The notes below the pieces were generated by a model. The model made no database searches. It saw only the letters and a program-made list of their open reading frames with translations, and had not been told where the DNA came from. The position numbers and the translations under genes are program-made. From contig NZ_JANRKL010000155.1 of assembly GCF_033763495.1 (NCBI RefSeq), forward strand, positions 1 to 64,000: 64,000 bases of DNA, read 5' to 3'. This DNA comes from Haliscomenobacter sp033763495 (lineage in GTDB: Bacteria > Bacteroidota > Bacteroidia > Chitinophagales > Saprospiraceae). Shown here one piece after another: positions 1 to 8,166 of the stretch (positions are counted from its first letter, which is position 1; each line of letters begins with the position of its first letter).

Positions 1-23
1 ATAAATCAATAAAGCTTTCTAAC

Positions 24-260
24 ATGTCAAGCATTGCAGAAAAAGTAACCAAAATCATCGTTGAGAAGCTGGGAATTACGGATTCAGAAGTTACCCCTGA
101 AGCGAGCTTCACAACCGATTTGGGTGCGGACTCTCTGGACACCGTTGAGCTGATCATGGAATTCGAGAAACAGTTCGATATCTCCATCCCAGACGCAGAA
201 GCGGAGAACATTAAAACAGTAGGTGATGCCATTACCTACCTTGAGGCCAACGCGAAGTAA
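24..260 (+). CDS. acpP: Acyl carrier protein
   Basis: Carries the growing acyl chain on a 4'-phosphopantetheine arm during type II fatty acid synthesis in the cytoplasm. At 78 aa it has the usual family length. The attachment motif GADSLDTVEL is present, with Ser37 as the expected phosphopantetheine site, and the protein is acidic as expected. It is followed by a hairpin terminator and then by fabF in the same direction, the classic acpP-fabF-rnc order. Confidence 0.97.
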   Translation: MSSIAEKVTKIIVEKLGITDSEVTPEASFTTDLGADSLDTVELIMEFEKQFDISIPDAEAENIKTVGDAITYLEANAK

Positions 261-274
261 GATTCGTGTTCGGA

Positions 275-314
275 AAAAAATCCACAGGTTGATTTTTTAG
301 CCTGTGGATTTTTT
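275..314 (+). terminator. Hairpin between acpP and fabF
   Basis: A 14-bp perfect inverted repeat (AAAAAATCCACAGG at 275-288, complement at 301-314) encloses a 12-nt loop and ends in a T run. It fits an intrinsic terminator or attenuator that would make acpP transcripts more abundant than fabF. The A and T tracts on both sides would let it work in either direction. Confidence 0.8.
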
Positions 315-351
315 ATAAGCGTACTCTTGTTTCTGCTAATCTATACTGTAT

Positions 352-1605
352 ATGAGAAGAGTTGTTGTAACCGGCTTGGGCGCAGCTACCCCCATTGGCA
401 ATACCCTGCTGGCTTACCAGGAAGGTTTACAGAACGGAGTGAGTGGTGCCGATCGGATCACTTTATTTGATCCAACGGAGTTCAAAACTCATTTCGCCTG
501 CGAAGTTAAAAACTTCGATCCAGAAGTTGCGATAGACAAAAAAGAGGTGCGTCGTCTTGACCGTTTTACTCAATTCGCCCTCGTTACGGCCGAAGAAGCC
601 ATGCAGGATTCCGGTTTAGCTGCTCAATTGGAGCAGTTGGATTGTGACCGCGTAGGAGTCATTTGGGGCTCGGGGATTGGTGGTTTGCGCTCTCTGGAAG
701 AAGAAATTGAAACCTTTACTTCTGGCAATGGAATCCCACGCTACAATCCCTTCATGATTCCCAAGATGATTGCGGACATTGCAGCAGGGCACATTTCCAT
801 CAAGTACGGGTTTAGGGGCATCAATTATGCTACCGTATCGGCTTGTGCCTCCGCTACTCACGCCATCATGAATGCCTTCGACTACATACGTTTGGGCCGC
901 AATGACGTGATTGTAACTGGTGGTTCAGAAGCTGCGGTAACCAAGGCAGGTATTGGTGGTTTCAACGCCATGAAGGCCTTGTCGACCCGCAATGACGACT
1001 ACAAAACGGCTTCCCGCCCCTTCGACAAAGACCGCGATGGCTTTGTACTGGGTGAAGGTGGAGGCGCCTTGATTCTTGAAGAATACGAGCACGCTAAAAA
1101 ACGCGGTGCAAAAATATACGCAGAAATTGTAGGTGCAGGTGCAACTGCCGACGCCTATCACATCACTGCTCCTCACCCCGAGGGTTTGGGTGCCCAAAAC
1201 GTGATGCGCATGGCTCTGGACGATGCCAAAATGAATGCCGACGAAATTGATTACGTCAACGTACACGGCACTTCAACGCCATTGGGTGATATTGCCGAAA
1301 CCAAGGCAATTCAGGGCGTATTTGGCGAACACGCCTACAAACTCAACATCAGCTCGACCAAATCCATGACTGGTCACTTGTTGGGGGCAGCCGGGGCCAT
1401 TGAGGCTATTGCTGGAATTTTGGCACTCAACAGCCAATTCATTCCTCCAACAATCAATCACTTTACCGACGATCCGGAAATCGACAGCCGCTTGAACCTG
1501 ACCTTTAACCAGGCCCAGGAACGCAAAGTGCGGGCGGTACTCAGCAATACATTTGGCTTTGGTGGCCATAATTCATCTTTGATTTTCAAGCAGTTCACAG
1601 AATAG
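352..1605 (+). CDS. fabF: 3-oxoacyl-ACP synthase II
   Basis: Condenses malonyl-ACP with acyl-ACP in fatty acid elongation (KAS II). The 417-aa length is typical. The thiolase-fold catalytic triad is visible: Cys165 in SACASATHAIM, His305 in VNVHGTSTPLGD and His342 in KSMTGHLLGAAG, with the glycine-rich NTFGFGGHN end. It lies between acpP and rnc, which is the common bacterial arrangement and supports the assignment. Confidence 0.97.
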   Translation: MRRVVVTGLGAATPIGNTLLAYQEGLQNGVSGADRITLFDPTEFKTHFACEVKNFDPEVAIDKKEVRRLDRFTQFALVTAEEAMQDSGLAAQLEQLDCDRVGVIWGSGIGGLRSLEEEIETFTSGNGIPRYNPFMIPKMIADIAAGHISIKYGFRGINYATVSACASATHAIMNAFDYIRLGRNDVIVTGGSEAAVTKAGIGGFNAMKALSTRNDDYKTASRPFDKDRDGFVLGEGGGALILEEYEHAKKRGAKIYAEIVGAGATADAYHITAPHPEGLGAQNVMRMALDDAKMNADEIDYVNVHGTSTPLGDIAETKAIQGVFGEHAYKLNISSTKSMTGHLLGAAGAIEAIAGILALNSQFIPPTINHFTDDPEIDSRLNLTFNQAQERKVRAVLSNTFGFGGHNSSLIFKQFTE

Positions 1606-1802
1606 GACTGTAATGGTTTTTTGTAGAAAAGAAAGAAAACTACTCAATGCCCCAGCGATATGCGCTCAAACTCAGCCATTTTGTACCTTCTAAATGGCTA
1701 AGTTTGATTTGTTACAGCAACAATTTTGCTGTTCACTTTCGGTAGTTTGCTTCTTTCTCTTCACTATTTACAGGCCGTTTCTGTATTTATTTATAGTCAT
1801 CA

Positions 1803-1830
1803 CCCTGCAAAAAATGGATTTTTTGCAGGG
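1803..1830 (+). terminator. Hairpin upstream of rnc
   Basis: CCCTGCAAAAA (1803-1813) pairs with TTTTTGCAGGG (1820-1830) around a short loop, in the 256-nt gap between fabF and rnc. It lacks a T tract after the stem on the plus strand, so it could be a weak terminator for fabF or a leader structure of rnc. RNase III often cleaves its own leader, but the sequence alone does not prove that here. Confidence 0.5.
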
Positions 1831-1861
1831 CGGCATTGTTTACACTCATAACTAAACGGCC

Positions 1862-2608
1862 TTGCGTCTTTTATTCAAATTTTATAACTATTACCTGTCT
1901 TCGGATAAAGAATTCGCCCGTAAACTCAAGCCTCTGTTGGGTTACACGCCAGCGAATTTGGGTATTTTCAAGTTGGCCTTTTCGCATAAGTCGACCAGCA
2001 ACTCGGGCGACAAAGCATTCCCGATGCAAAACAACGAACGCCTGGAATACCTCGGCGACGCAGTTTTGGGGACCATCGTGGCCGAATACCTCTTCAAAAA
2101 ATACCCGGACAGCAACGAAGGTTTTCTCACCAAAATGCGCTCCAAACTGGTGAAGCGCAAATCGCTCAACCGCATTGGTGACAAAATGGAGCTAGAACTC
2201 CTCCTCGCGGAGTACAACACCACCCGCCTGAGCCGCTCCATGCTCGGCAATGCAGTGGAGGCCCTGGTGGGCGCCGTTTACCTCGATCGGGGATATGGAC
2301 CAACCAAAACCTTCGTGATCAACCACATGCTGCGCAAGTACGTGAACATCCACGAACTGGAGCGCCTCGACGACAACTACAAGAGCCAACTGCTGGAGTG
2401 GTGCCAAAAAAGTGGCAAAAGTGTAACCTACAAACTGCTGGCTCGTTATAAATTCGAAAAACGCGATCGCTTCAAGGTGGCTGTGATGATCAACAACAAA
2501 CGGGTCGCCACCGCCGACGACTTCAACAAAAAAAGCGCCGAACAAATGGCTTCGGAAAAAGCCATGATTGCGTTGGGCATTTTGATTGAGGAAGAAGACG
2601 ATGATTGA
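1862..2608 (+). CDS. rnc: Ribonuclease III
   Basis: Double-strand-specific endoribonuclease for rRNA and mRNA processing. The signature ERLEYLGDAVL at residues 59-69 carries the metal-binding Glu62 and Asp66. A dsRNA-binding domain fills roughly residues 165-243 (start near YKSQLLEWCQ, ending SAEQMASEKAMIALGIL). Length of 248 aa is normal. The start is a TTG, chosen because the N-terminal helix (RLLFKFYNYYLSSDKEFA) resembles Bacteroidota homologues and no better ATG is in frame. A palindromic element starts about 11 nt after the stop. Confidence 0.95.
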   Translation: MRLLFKFYNYYLSSDKEFARKLKPLLGYTPANLGIFKLAFSHKSTSNSGDKAFPMQNNERLEYLGDAVLGTIVAEYLFKKYPDSNEGFLTKMRSKLVKRKSLNRIGDKMELELLLAEYNTTRLSRSMLGNAVEALVGAVYLDRGYGPTKTFVINHMLRKYVNIHELERLDDNYKSQLLEWCQKSGKSVTYKLLARYKFEKRDRFKVAVMINNKRVATADDFNKKSAEQMASEKAMIALGILIEEEDDD

Positions 2609-2618
2609 TGGCTTTTGG

Positions 2619-2748
2619 GGTTGAGAAGGTTTAGGGAGGTTGAGGAAGGTTTAGGCTGCCGCAGCCTTTTTGACAAGGACATTGTCTAAGTTGCTGCGGC
2701 AGCCTAAACCTCCCTCAACCATCTCAACCTCCTCAACCTCCCTCAACT
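2619..2748. repeat. Nested palindromic element A (with core)
   Basis: Fills the whole gap between rnc and the next gene. The outer arms are built from tandem words (GTTGAG, GGAGGTTGAGG, GGTTTAGG on the left; CCTAAAC, CCTCAAC on the right) that pair imperfectly. The core at 2654-2706 has stem GGCTGCCGCAGC / GCTGCGGCAGCC and, inside its loop, a second stem GACAA / TTGTC followed by TAAGTT. The same core recurs at 20989-21039 and 37737-37787, and partly at 29383-29414. The element ends 8 nt before the ATG at 2756, so its structure could affect translation of that gene. Confidence 0.85.
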
Positions 2749-2755
2749 CCTACCC

Positions 2756-3679
2756 ATGAAATCACCCCTGGATAAACGCATCGAAGCCATGTCCCTCGGA
2801 GCCAAAGAGCTCCAGCTCTGGGTATTGGACGCGATACGCCAGGGATTCGGGCACCTCCAGAGCCAGCCGCACTCCACCTGGGACAGCATCGCTGCCCGCA
2901 TGACCGATGCCAAACTGGGGGCTATTTCCCGCCGCATTCGCCTCCTGCGCGAGCGCCGCAACGAGCCCCAATGGCCCGATTTGTTTTTCAACGAACTCGC
3001 CGATTTTTACCTCTTTGCCCAAGCATTCGAAAAATTGGAAACCTTGCCTCCAGCGATGCAGGAAGAGCTGCTGCTGTACGGCGGGCGGACCATCCGGAAG
3101 GCGGACTTGCTGCAGCAGGAGCCCATTCACGATCGTTGGCTGGTATTGGGGCAAAATTTTGGGGTGGAAGAAGATTTGCGTTGGCGGCGCACCTGGTTTT
3201 GGGCCGAAAAATTGCAAAAACCTGCCCTAGTGCTGGATTTTGCCTTTCGGGATGCGCCCTACGAACAGGAATGGATCATCGGAGCGGCTTTTGAAGCGGA
3301 TATGCATTTTTTCCCGGGCATCAACCCGCTGCGGGCAGTAGTCGGGGAGTTTGGGTTTTCCATTGAGCCCTTTGCAGGCCTTACAGGTTTGAGTAGTGTG
3401 GCCGATTTGGCCCAAAACTATGCGCAAGCCCTGAGCCAGAACCCTTTTTTATCACTCAGCCCATTTATCCTGAGTGATTTTGGCGTTATTTTGCAGGAGC
3501 AGCGCTTTTACGCCATCGACCAGCAGCGCCATTACCTCCCACTGAACCATCAGGAGGAAAAAAACTGGAAACTGTTGGCCTTGAGCGGCGGAGAGCCGAT
3601 TGCCTTTTTTGCGGAATGGGATGGGCTGGTGCTCAACCCGCTCTCTTTGATTCAGTCAGCTGCGGTGACCAAGCTTTAA
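2756..3679 (+). CDS. Hypothetical protein, 307 aa
   Basis: No family recognised. The protein is soluble by appearance, without signal peptide or membrane segment, and rich in aromatic residues and Glu/Arg/Gln (RRIRLLRERRNEPQWPDLFF; RWRRTWFWAEKL). No catalytic motif stands out. It is followed after 13 nt by the MtfA-like gene in the same direction, so the two are probably co-transcribed. Its base composition matches the surrounding core genes, which argues for a resident gene. Confidence 0.75.
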   Translation: MKSPLDKRIEAMSLGAKELQLWVLDAIRQGFGHLQSQPHSTWDSIAARMTDAKLGAISRRIRLLRERRNEPQWPDLFFNELADFYLFAQAFEKLETLPPAMQEELLLYGGRTIRKADLLQQEPIHDRWLVLGQNFGVEEDLRWRRTWFWAEKLQKPALVLDFAFRDAPYEQEWIIGAAFEADMHFFPGINPLRAVVGEFGFSIEPFAGLTGLSSVADLAQNYAQALSQNPFLSLSPFILSDFGVILQEQRFYAIDQQRHYLPLNHQEEKNWKLLALSGGEPIAFFAEWDGLVLNPLSLIQSAAVTKL

Positions 3680-3692
3680 ACCACATACCACT

Positions 3693-4526
3693 ATGCCGTT
3701 TAGTCGAATGCTTTCTCTGCCTTTTTTTATCGCCATGGCCATTAGCTTTTATCTGGCCCTGATGGTGGACCCTGCTTATGCAAGTTATGTGATACCCTGT
3801 GTGGTGGTTTTGGTCATTTTGTATATTTTTTCGCCCCAAATCGACTGGTGGTGGTACCAACGCAGTCCGCCAACGCTACCGGATAAACTGCGGGCTTTTT
3901 TTGAGCAGCACAGCTTTTTTTACCGGCAATTGCAAAAGGAAGAAGACCGCCAATTGTTTCATCAGCGGGTAGCCCTATTTAAAATTGCCACAGATTTTAA
4001 AAGCCCGGATGCGGATACTGCGGTCAGCGAAGACTTAAAAGTAGCGGTGGCAGCCAGCGCAGTGCCACTGACTTTTCATTTGCCGGAATTTTTGCTGCCC
4101 AAATTTGAAACGGTGGTGGTGTTTGCCCAGGCTTTTCATTCGCCACAATATCCTCATTACATTCACGCTTCGGAGTTGTTTGAGGAGGATGGGGTCTTGT
4201 TGTTTTCGGCCCCCCACCTGATGAAGGGTTTTATGAGCCCCCGGGAGTATTACGATGTGGCCCTGCACGAGTGGGCGCGGGCTTTTGTGCTCAGTTTTCC
4301 CCAGCTCAATTGGCCAGCGGATGACCCTCAACGTTGGTTGGCTTTTCCGCAAATCAGTGGTTTCCCTGCTCAGGCGATTCAGCAGTGGATCAATCGGCCC
4401 GATGTGGAGTTGCTCTCGGCTACGATTGTGCATTATTTCCATTTTCCGCAGCCCTTTAAGGCGGTGCTGCCGGAGCTGTATGGGGAATTGGAGGGGATTT
4501 TTCAGTTGGAGGGGAAGCGGGGGTAG
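3693..4526 (+). CDS. MtfA/M90-like protein, zinc site degenerate
   Basis: Two hydrophobic segments at the N-terminus (about residues 7-25 and 30-48) anchor a domain resembling the MtfA (M90) metallopeptidases. The family motif HEFAH appears as HEWAR (His192-Glu193-Trp-Ala-Arg196), so the second zinc-binding His is Arg. The later family stretch with the Glu ligand (usual form EFFAVASE) is VELLSATIVHYF, without the Glu. The downstream PELYGELEGIF matches the family ending. The likely reading is a non-catalytic relative, perhaps a binding protein. It follows the 307-aa gene by 13 nt. Confidence 0.65.
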   Translation: MPFSRMLSLPFFIAMAISFYLALMVDPAYASYVIPCVVVLVILYIFSPQIDWWWYQRSPPTLPDKLRAFFEQHSFFYRQLQKEEDRQLFHQRVALFKIATDFKSPDADTAVSEDLKVAVAASAVPLTFHLPEFLLPKFETVVVFAQAFHSPQYPHYIHASELFEEDGVLLFSAPHLMKGFMSPREYYDVALHEWARAFVLSFPQLNWPADDPQRWLAFPQISGFPAQAIQQWINRPDVELLSATIVHYFHFPQPFKAVLPELYGELEGIFQLEGKRG

Positions 4527-4761
4527 GACCGCCACGGATTTTTTTACGACCACGATGCTTGGGATTTGGCTTCGCCAAATTTTTTTTACCACGACGACTC
4601 GACGGTACGACGACACGACGCCTGGGTGCTGCACACTGAGGGGGGATGCTTCGCATCAGGGGGCAAAAGCGACATTGATGGGAGAACGGATGACCCGGAT
4701 TGGGGCGGGTTAGAACGGATTTTGATCACGCCTGCGGCTTGAAATAGTCATTTTAAATTGA

Positions 4762-4824
4762 ACCATCTAAGACATCTAAGGGACATCTTAGAAGGCAATG
4801 CCCCTGAGGTGTTCCTTAGATGGT
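4762..4824. repeat. Palindromic element J (no core)
   Basis: The left arm ACCATCTAAG ACATCTAAGGG and the right arm CTTAGATGGT pair; the left arm repeats the word CATCTAAG in tandem. The loop holds GGACATCTTAGAAGGCAATGC. The words match element G at 51769-51870 in style (CTAAGGTG, CCTTAGG). Confidence 0.7.
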
Positions 4825-4926
4825 GAAAAACGAGCGGCGGAGTAGAGCCTATTATTAACTCGTATTACGCAAGTTTGATTCTGATAAGGCGCAACTAAGG
4901 TGTATAACTTTATTCTATTTAATCTC

Positions 4927-5141
4927 AGGTTTTTAAACCGCAGAGTTTCGCAGAGTGCCCGCAGAGTTTCACAGAGTTTTTGAGTTAGGCCATCTGCGAT
5001 GGCAAAGGGTGCTCAGAGGCCGCATTGAACAGCAACTGGTATGAAAAAATCAAATTTCAGTAGTACCCGAACGCTCGCCACCGCAGGTGGCAAACTCTTT
5101 AAAACTAAAAGGAACTCTGTGAAACTCTGTGGTTTAAACCT
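4927..5141. repeat. Palindromic element I (no standard core)
   Basis: The left arm is made of the repeated word CGCAGAGTTTC (4937-4977) and the right arm of its complement GAACTCTGTGAAACTCTGTG (5112-5131); the outermost TTTAAACC / GGTTTAAA pair closes it. Inside are two small related palindromes, GCCATCTGCGATGGC at 4989-5003 and GCCACCGCAGGTGGC at 5077-5091, each followed by AAA. This is the longest element in the window. Confidence 0.75.
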
Positions 5142-5505
5142 GCGTAATGTGAGTTCTTTTCTAAAAATGCTAAATCGGAATATTCAACTCCGCCAAGGCT
5201 TTCTCAAAATCTAGCCGATGATACCCCTATATGTCCGCTGTTTTATTTAAAGTACCCGAGTTAAATGTATTTCCGGATTATCGCAACTGATCGGCGATAA
5301 GAGGAAGACAACGCGTAAAAAAAAAATTCCCCCTCGGGAACTCTTCCTCATCCCTCATGGTTATTGGAGCATAACCTTTAAAAATGATGATTCTTCACAA
5401 CATTCGCATCCAGATTCAACAACGACAACGCTAGTCGTCCCTTCGCTCAGGCCCACGCCGCTGAAGTGAAGCAGTGGCGATCCATTTTCCAATCTATTAC
5501 CATTT

Positions 5506-5582
5506 CTTGATGTAGCTCAATTGGTTAGAGCACTGACCTGATACGTCAGGGGCTGGAAGTTCAAGTCTTTCCATCAAGACCA
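5506..5582 (+). tRNA. tRNA-Ile (anticodon GAT)
   Basis: A full cloverleaf can be drawn: acceptor CTTGATG / CATCAAG, D stem GCTC / GAGC, anticodon stem CTGAC / GTCAG with loop CTGATAC (anticodon GAT at 5540-5542), T arm GGAAG-TTCAAGT-CTTTC, discriminator A and an encoded CCA at 5580-5582. The body is normal but lies outside any rRNA operon, whereas tRNA-Ile(GAT) usually sits in the rRNA spacer. Confidence 0.85.
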
Positions 5583-5586
5583 ACCT

Positions 5587-5658
5587 TGCGCGGTAGTATA
5601 AGGGTTAGTACGTGGGACTCATGATCCCAAGTTAGGAGTTCGAATCTCCTCTGCGCGT
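5587..5658 (+). tRNA. tRNA with CAT anticodon (Met or Ile2)
   Basis: Acceptor TGCGCGG / CTGCGCG (with two G-T pairs), D stem GTAT / GTAC, anticodon stem TGGGA / TCCCA, loop CTCATGA (anticodon CAT at 5620-5622), T arm AGGAG-TTCGAAT-CTCCT. No CCA is encoded. The U1-G72 wobble end, the weak D stem and the GTAGTATAAGGGTTAGTAC body resemble Glu/Gln/Asp-type tRNAs more than a standard Met tRNA. Elongator Met or lysidine-modified Ile2 cannot be told apart by eye. Confidence 0.75.
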
Positions 5659-5674
5659 CTATTTTGAGTTTTTT

Positions 5675-5746
5675 TGACCAGTCGTCCAATGGTGAGGATA
5701 TCTGATTTTGAATCAGGGGATGTAGGTTCGAATCCTGCCTGGTTAG
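5675..5746 (+). tRNA. tRNA-Gln (anticodon TTG)
   Basis: Acceptor TGACCAG / CTGGTTA with the weak U1-A72 pair expected for tRNA-Gln, D stem GTCC / GGAT, anticodon stem TCTGA / TCAGG with loop TTTTGAA (anticodon TTG at 5708-5710), T arm GTAGG-TTCGAAT-CCTGC, discriminator G at 5746. No CCA is encoded. Its 3' end (5732-5747) recurs exactly at 16571-16586, so it is the probable integration site of the island that follows. Confidence 0.9.
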
Positions 5747-5747
5747 C
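5732..5747 (+). repeat. Left attachment-site copy in tRNA-Gln
   Basis: ATCCTGCCTGGTTAGC covers the 3' half of the T arm and the acceptor strand of tRNA-Gln plus one base. Integration here would leave the tRNA intact, as is usual for tyrosine integrases. Confidence 0.65.
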
Positions 5748-5874
5748 TGATTTGTTTGAAGAAAAAGCCTTATTCTGTGCTAATTGCAGCAGAATAGGGC
5801 TTTTTGTTTTGACTTATTGCAATTTTTTCTTTTATTTTGTTGGACTGGGTTGTTGTGCTGAGAATTGTGGCTAC

Positions 5875-6126
5875 ATGAACAAAACATCAGCCCAAACACT
5901 CTTTTATGAGAGCTTGATTTCTTTAGAGACCCTATTTATGGAAGTAGGGACCAATAGGATGAAGAAAGAAGGTATCAGACGGGGTGATATAGTGATGATG
6001 GATACAAAGCGGAAGCCAAAACCTGGAGAAATGGCGGTATGTGAGGAAGATGGGGAACGGAAATTGAGGAAAGCTAAAGGGGAAGGGGTTGAGTGGAAGG
6101 TGATTTGGGTGATGAGGAAGGTGTGA
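5875..6126 (+). CDS. Degenerate UmuD/LexA-like (S24) protein, 83 aa
   Basis: The ATG at 5875 is chosen because an earlier in-frame start would overlap tRNA-Gln. The middle (IRRGDIVMMD, RKPKPGEMAVCEEDGE) is characteristic of the S24 self-cleaving domain of UmuD and LexA, and the end WKVIWVMRKV resembles the last strand of UmuD. The serine motif (usually GDSM) reads GTNRM, and the segment between the Lys region (ERKLRKAK) and the last strand is far too short. The protein therefore appears non-catalytic with an internal deletion; a partner umuC is absent. It may be a decayed gene. Confidence 0.55.
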   Translation: MNKTSAQTLFYESLISLETLFMEVGTNRMKKEGIRRGDIVMMDTKRKPKPGEMAVCEEDGERKLRKAKGEGVEWKVIWVMRKV

Positions 6127-6230
6127 AGGGAACTTTTGTAAATGAAGCGTTTCAAGACGAGACAAATAAGGAACTCAAAAAGAAACATCCTTGTTGATGG
6201 TTCACAAAATACGAAAAATAGCTATTTGTA

Positions 6231-7352
6231 ATGGACAAGATAGACCTTCAGAAGTATGCTGATAACATTAAAAAAACTGGATATGTACTTGAATATCAAA
6301 TATCTAGAATACTCTTAGATCATAAATGGAGTGTAATCAATAATAGGTATTATATTGATGATATTTCTAATGAAATGAGAGAGATTGATATCATTGCCTA
6401 CCGTGTGAAAGAAATAGCTGACGTTAGATATTATACTACACTTTTAATAAGTTCTAAAAAATCTGAGGATAATAATTGGGCATTTTTGACTAAAAGTATA
6501 AATAAAAACGACCCTAACCTGGAATATTACCCTTTATACAATTGGAGTAATAATGATGAATTAAGATACATGTTTGACAACTCAAAATGGAGAGGGAATT
6601 TGCTTGACAGTATAGAAAAAGATGACAAATTAAGCTCCGTTTTTGAATTAAATGACTATTTGTTTGCATTTCAAGAAATGAAAAAAAATGGAGCTACTGC
6701 CCAGAATGACAAGCCTATATATTCATCAGTTAGTTCACTGATTAAAGCCCTTTCTTATGAGATAAAGAGTTTGAACAATAGAGTTCAATACTCTGCTCAT
6801 TATTCTTTTCATCTGCTTTCTGTTGCTGATACAGACTTCGTCAAAATACATTTCCAAGGTAACAATGAAATTGAGTGTTCAGAAATACAAGACATAAAGT
6901 ATCTTAACAGATTTATTGTCAACTCCAAAGACGATTTTTATCGAGTTCATTTTATAAAATTCACACATTTTGAAGAAATCCTTAAGAGCTACGACTATTT
7001 ATTTGAGTGGGATTTCAACTTTTTTTCTCAGTTGCGGGAGGCATTTAAAAGCAATTTAGTAAAAGATTGGAAAAAACTAGATTATAAGTTATCAAAAAAT
7101 TCAAATGCTTTTATTAGTAGCATAAAATCCTACCTTCCTAAAGAGCTTGCTGTGCTGGCTGGCATTAGTGAACTAATAGTAGTTTATGAACAAATAGAGC
7201 AAAAGCTTAGAATCTTTATTTGTGATAACATATATGTTGTCAACTTTCTTAATGAAAATTCTAAAGTTAAAAGAGTAGTAAAAAAAATGCTTAAAGACTA
7301 TTTTTTCTATGAAGGAGAGTTCTTTTTTTCTGATGATGACTTGCCTTTTTAA
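6231..7352 (+). CDS. PD-(D/E)XK nuclease-like protein, 373 aa
   Basis: The first 85 residues follow the pattern of restriction-endonuclease-like folds: a helix with Glu (GYVLEYQISRILLDHKW), then NNRYYIDD, then MREIDIIAYRV with an acidic core, then LLISSKKSEDNNWAFL. In active relatives the last motif is usually ECKKS, with Glu two residues before Lys; here that position is Ser, so activity is doubtful. The remaining 290 aa are not recognised. The gene is strongly AT-rich compared with the genes before the tRNAs, consistent with transfer. A defence or DNA-recognition role is possible but unproven. Confidence 0.6.
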   Translation: MDKIDLQKYADNIKKTGYVLEYQISRILLDHKWSVINNRYYIDDISNEMREIDIIAYRVKEIADVRYYTTLLISSKKSEDNNWAFLTKSINKNDPNLEYYPLYNWSNNDELRYMFDNSKWRGNLLDSIEKDDKLSSVFELNDYLFAFQEMKKNGATAQNDKPIYSSVSSLIKALSYEIKSLNNRVQYSAHYSFHLLSVADTDFVKIHFQGNNEIECSEIQDIKYLNRFIVNSKDDFYRVHFIKFTHFEEILKSYDYLFEWDFNFFSQLREAFKSNLVKDWKKLDYKLSKNSNAFISSIKSYLPKELAVLAGISELIVVYEQIEQKLRIFICDNIYVVNFLNENSKVKRVVKKMLKDYFFYEGEFFFSDDDLPF

Positions 7353-7529
7353 TTTCAAAAAAAAAGAAAACAAACTCAGGAAATCTATTTAAATTTCCTT
7401 TCTGCTCAAATCTATCAATGTGCTTTTGTCCACTTTCAATCAGGCAGCACGGACGCAAAGAGTACAGGAAGCCGAGAATGAGGGTAAGTAAGAAAATCAT
7501 ACCTTTAAATTTTTTCAAAAGATGGACCT

Positions 7530-8126
7530 ATGGCTCGTAAATTAAAAGCTCGAAAACTGATTGTCATTTTAGCATTTGTTAGCTTTTGTATTTTAACGAT
7601 TCCTACTGTGATTTACTGGTGCAATTTTAGAGGTTACAAGCTCTCTGACAGCCCAGGAGATTGGGGGGTGTTTGGAGATTACATGGGGGGTGTTTTGAAT
7701 CCGTTGTTGTCAATTGTAAATTTGATTGTATTAGGGTACTTGACGATTTTTGTTTCCGAACAAGATAATCGTATGGCACTAAACCAATTTAGGTTTGACT
7801 TATATGTCGATGTGAAAGAAAAGCTAACAATACTGGACAGAAACACTACAAAAAAGGATTTAGACGAATTAATTACAAAGGTTAGGAGTTTTGGAGATTT
7901 TGGTTTCTTGTTTGACAAAAAGGCTGATTATCAAAGTGCAGTAAATCGATTAATAGAAATTTTGGATAGAATAGGTAAAGAGATGAAAGAATCTTTACCT
8001 GAGAAACAAATACGCGGGGTTGGTGATTCAGCCAAAAGAGAAGACCTTTACAATGAAATAAAAGAATACAATAAAACTCATGAAGAATTACTATTATTTA
8101 TTCAAACAGAAATAACAAAGAAATAA
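7530..8126 (+). CDS. Two-TM protein with abortive-infection-type signature
   Basis: Residues 9-30 and about 55-75 form two membrane helices; between and within them lies WGVFGDYMGGVLNPLLS. This WGxFGD-x-GG-x-LNP signature is shared with proteins annotated as putative phage abortive infection proteins. The remaining 120 residues form a charged, helical cytoplasmic domain. Of 198 aa, it is shorter than many relatives. The neighbouring genes also encode membrane-anchored proteins. A membrane-acting defence effector is an inference from the signature and the context. Confidence 0.6.
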   Translation: MARKLKARKLIVILAFVSFCILTIPTVIYWCNFRGYKLSDSPGDWGVFGDYMGGVLNPLLSIVNLIVLGYLTIFVSEQDNRMALNQFRFDLYVDVKEKLTILDRNTTKKDLDELITKVRSFGDFGFLFDKKADYQSAVNRLIEILDRIGKEMKESLPEKQIRGVGDSAKREDLYNEIKEYNKTHEELLLFIQTEITKK

Positions 8127-8166
8127 TACATTAATTTAAACAACATGTGTTCATAAAGGTTGGCTC

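Larger units (their letters stand above)
4527..5505. other. Gene-free stretch of about 980 nt
   Basis: No convincing coding region. At 4560-4625 there are GACGACGAC-type words and a small GATTTGGC/GCCAAATT hairpin that look like a one-armed, decayed version of the palindromic elements. Two full elements follow (4762-4824 and 4927-5141). From 5142 to 5505 nothing is identifiable apart from short A runs. The stretch leads into a tRNA cluster. Confidence 0.6.

Noticed and set aside
2619..2748. Simple rho-independent terminator for rnc
   Set aside because: The structure has no T tract after the main stem and shares a core with distant elements, so a plain terminator does not explain it.
4560..4640. 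Transposon end or minisatellite
   Set aside because: GACGAC-type words are present but there is no transposase or complete inverted repeat.
5674..5874. In-frame upstream extension of the UmuD-like frame
   Set aside because: It would translate through tRNA-Gln; the ATG at 5875 gives a full S24-like protein without this.
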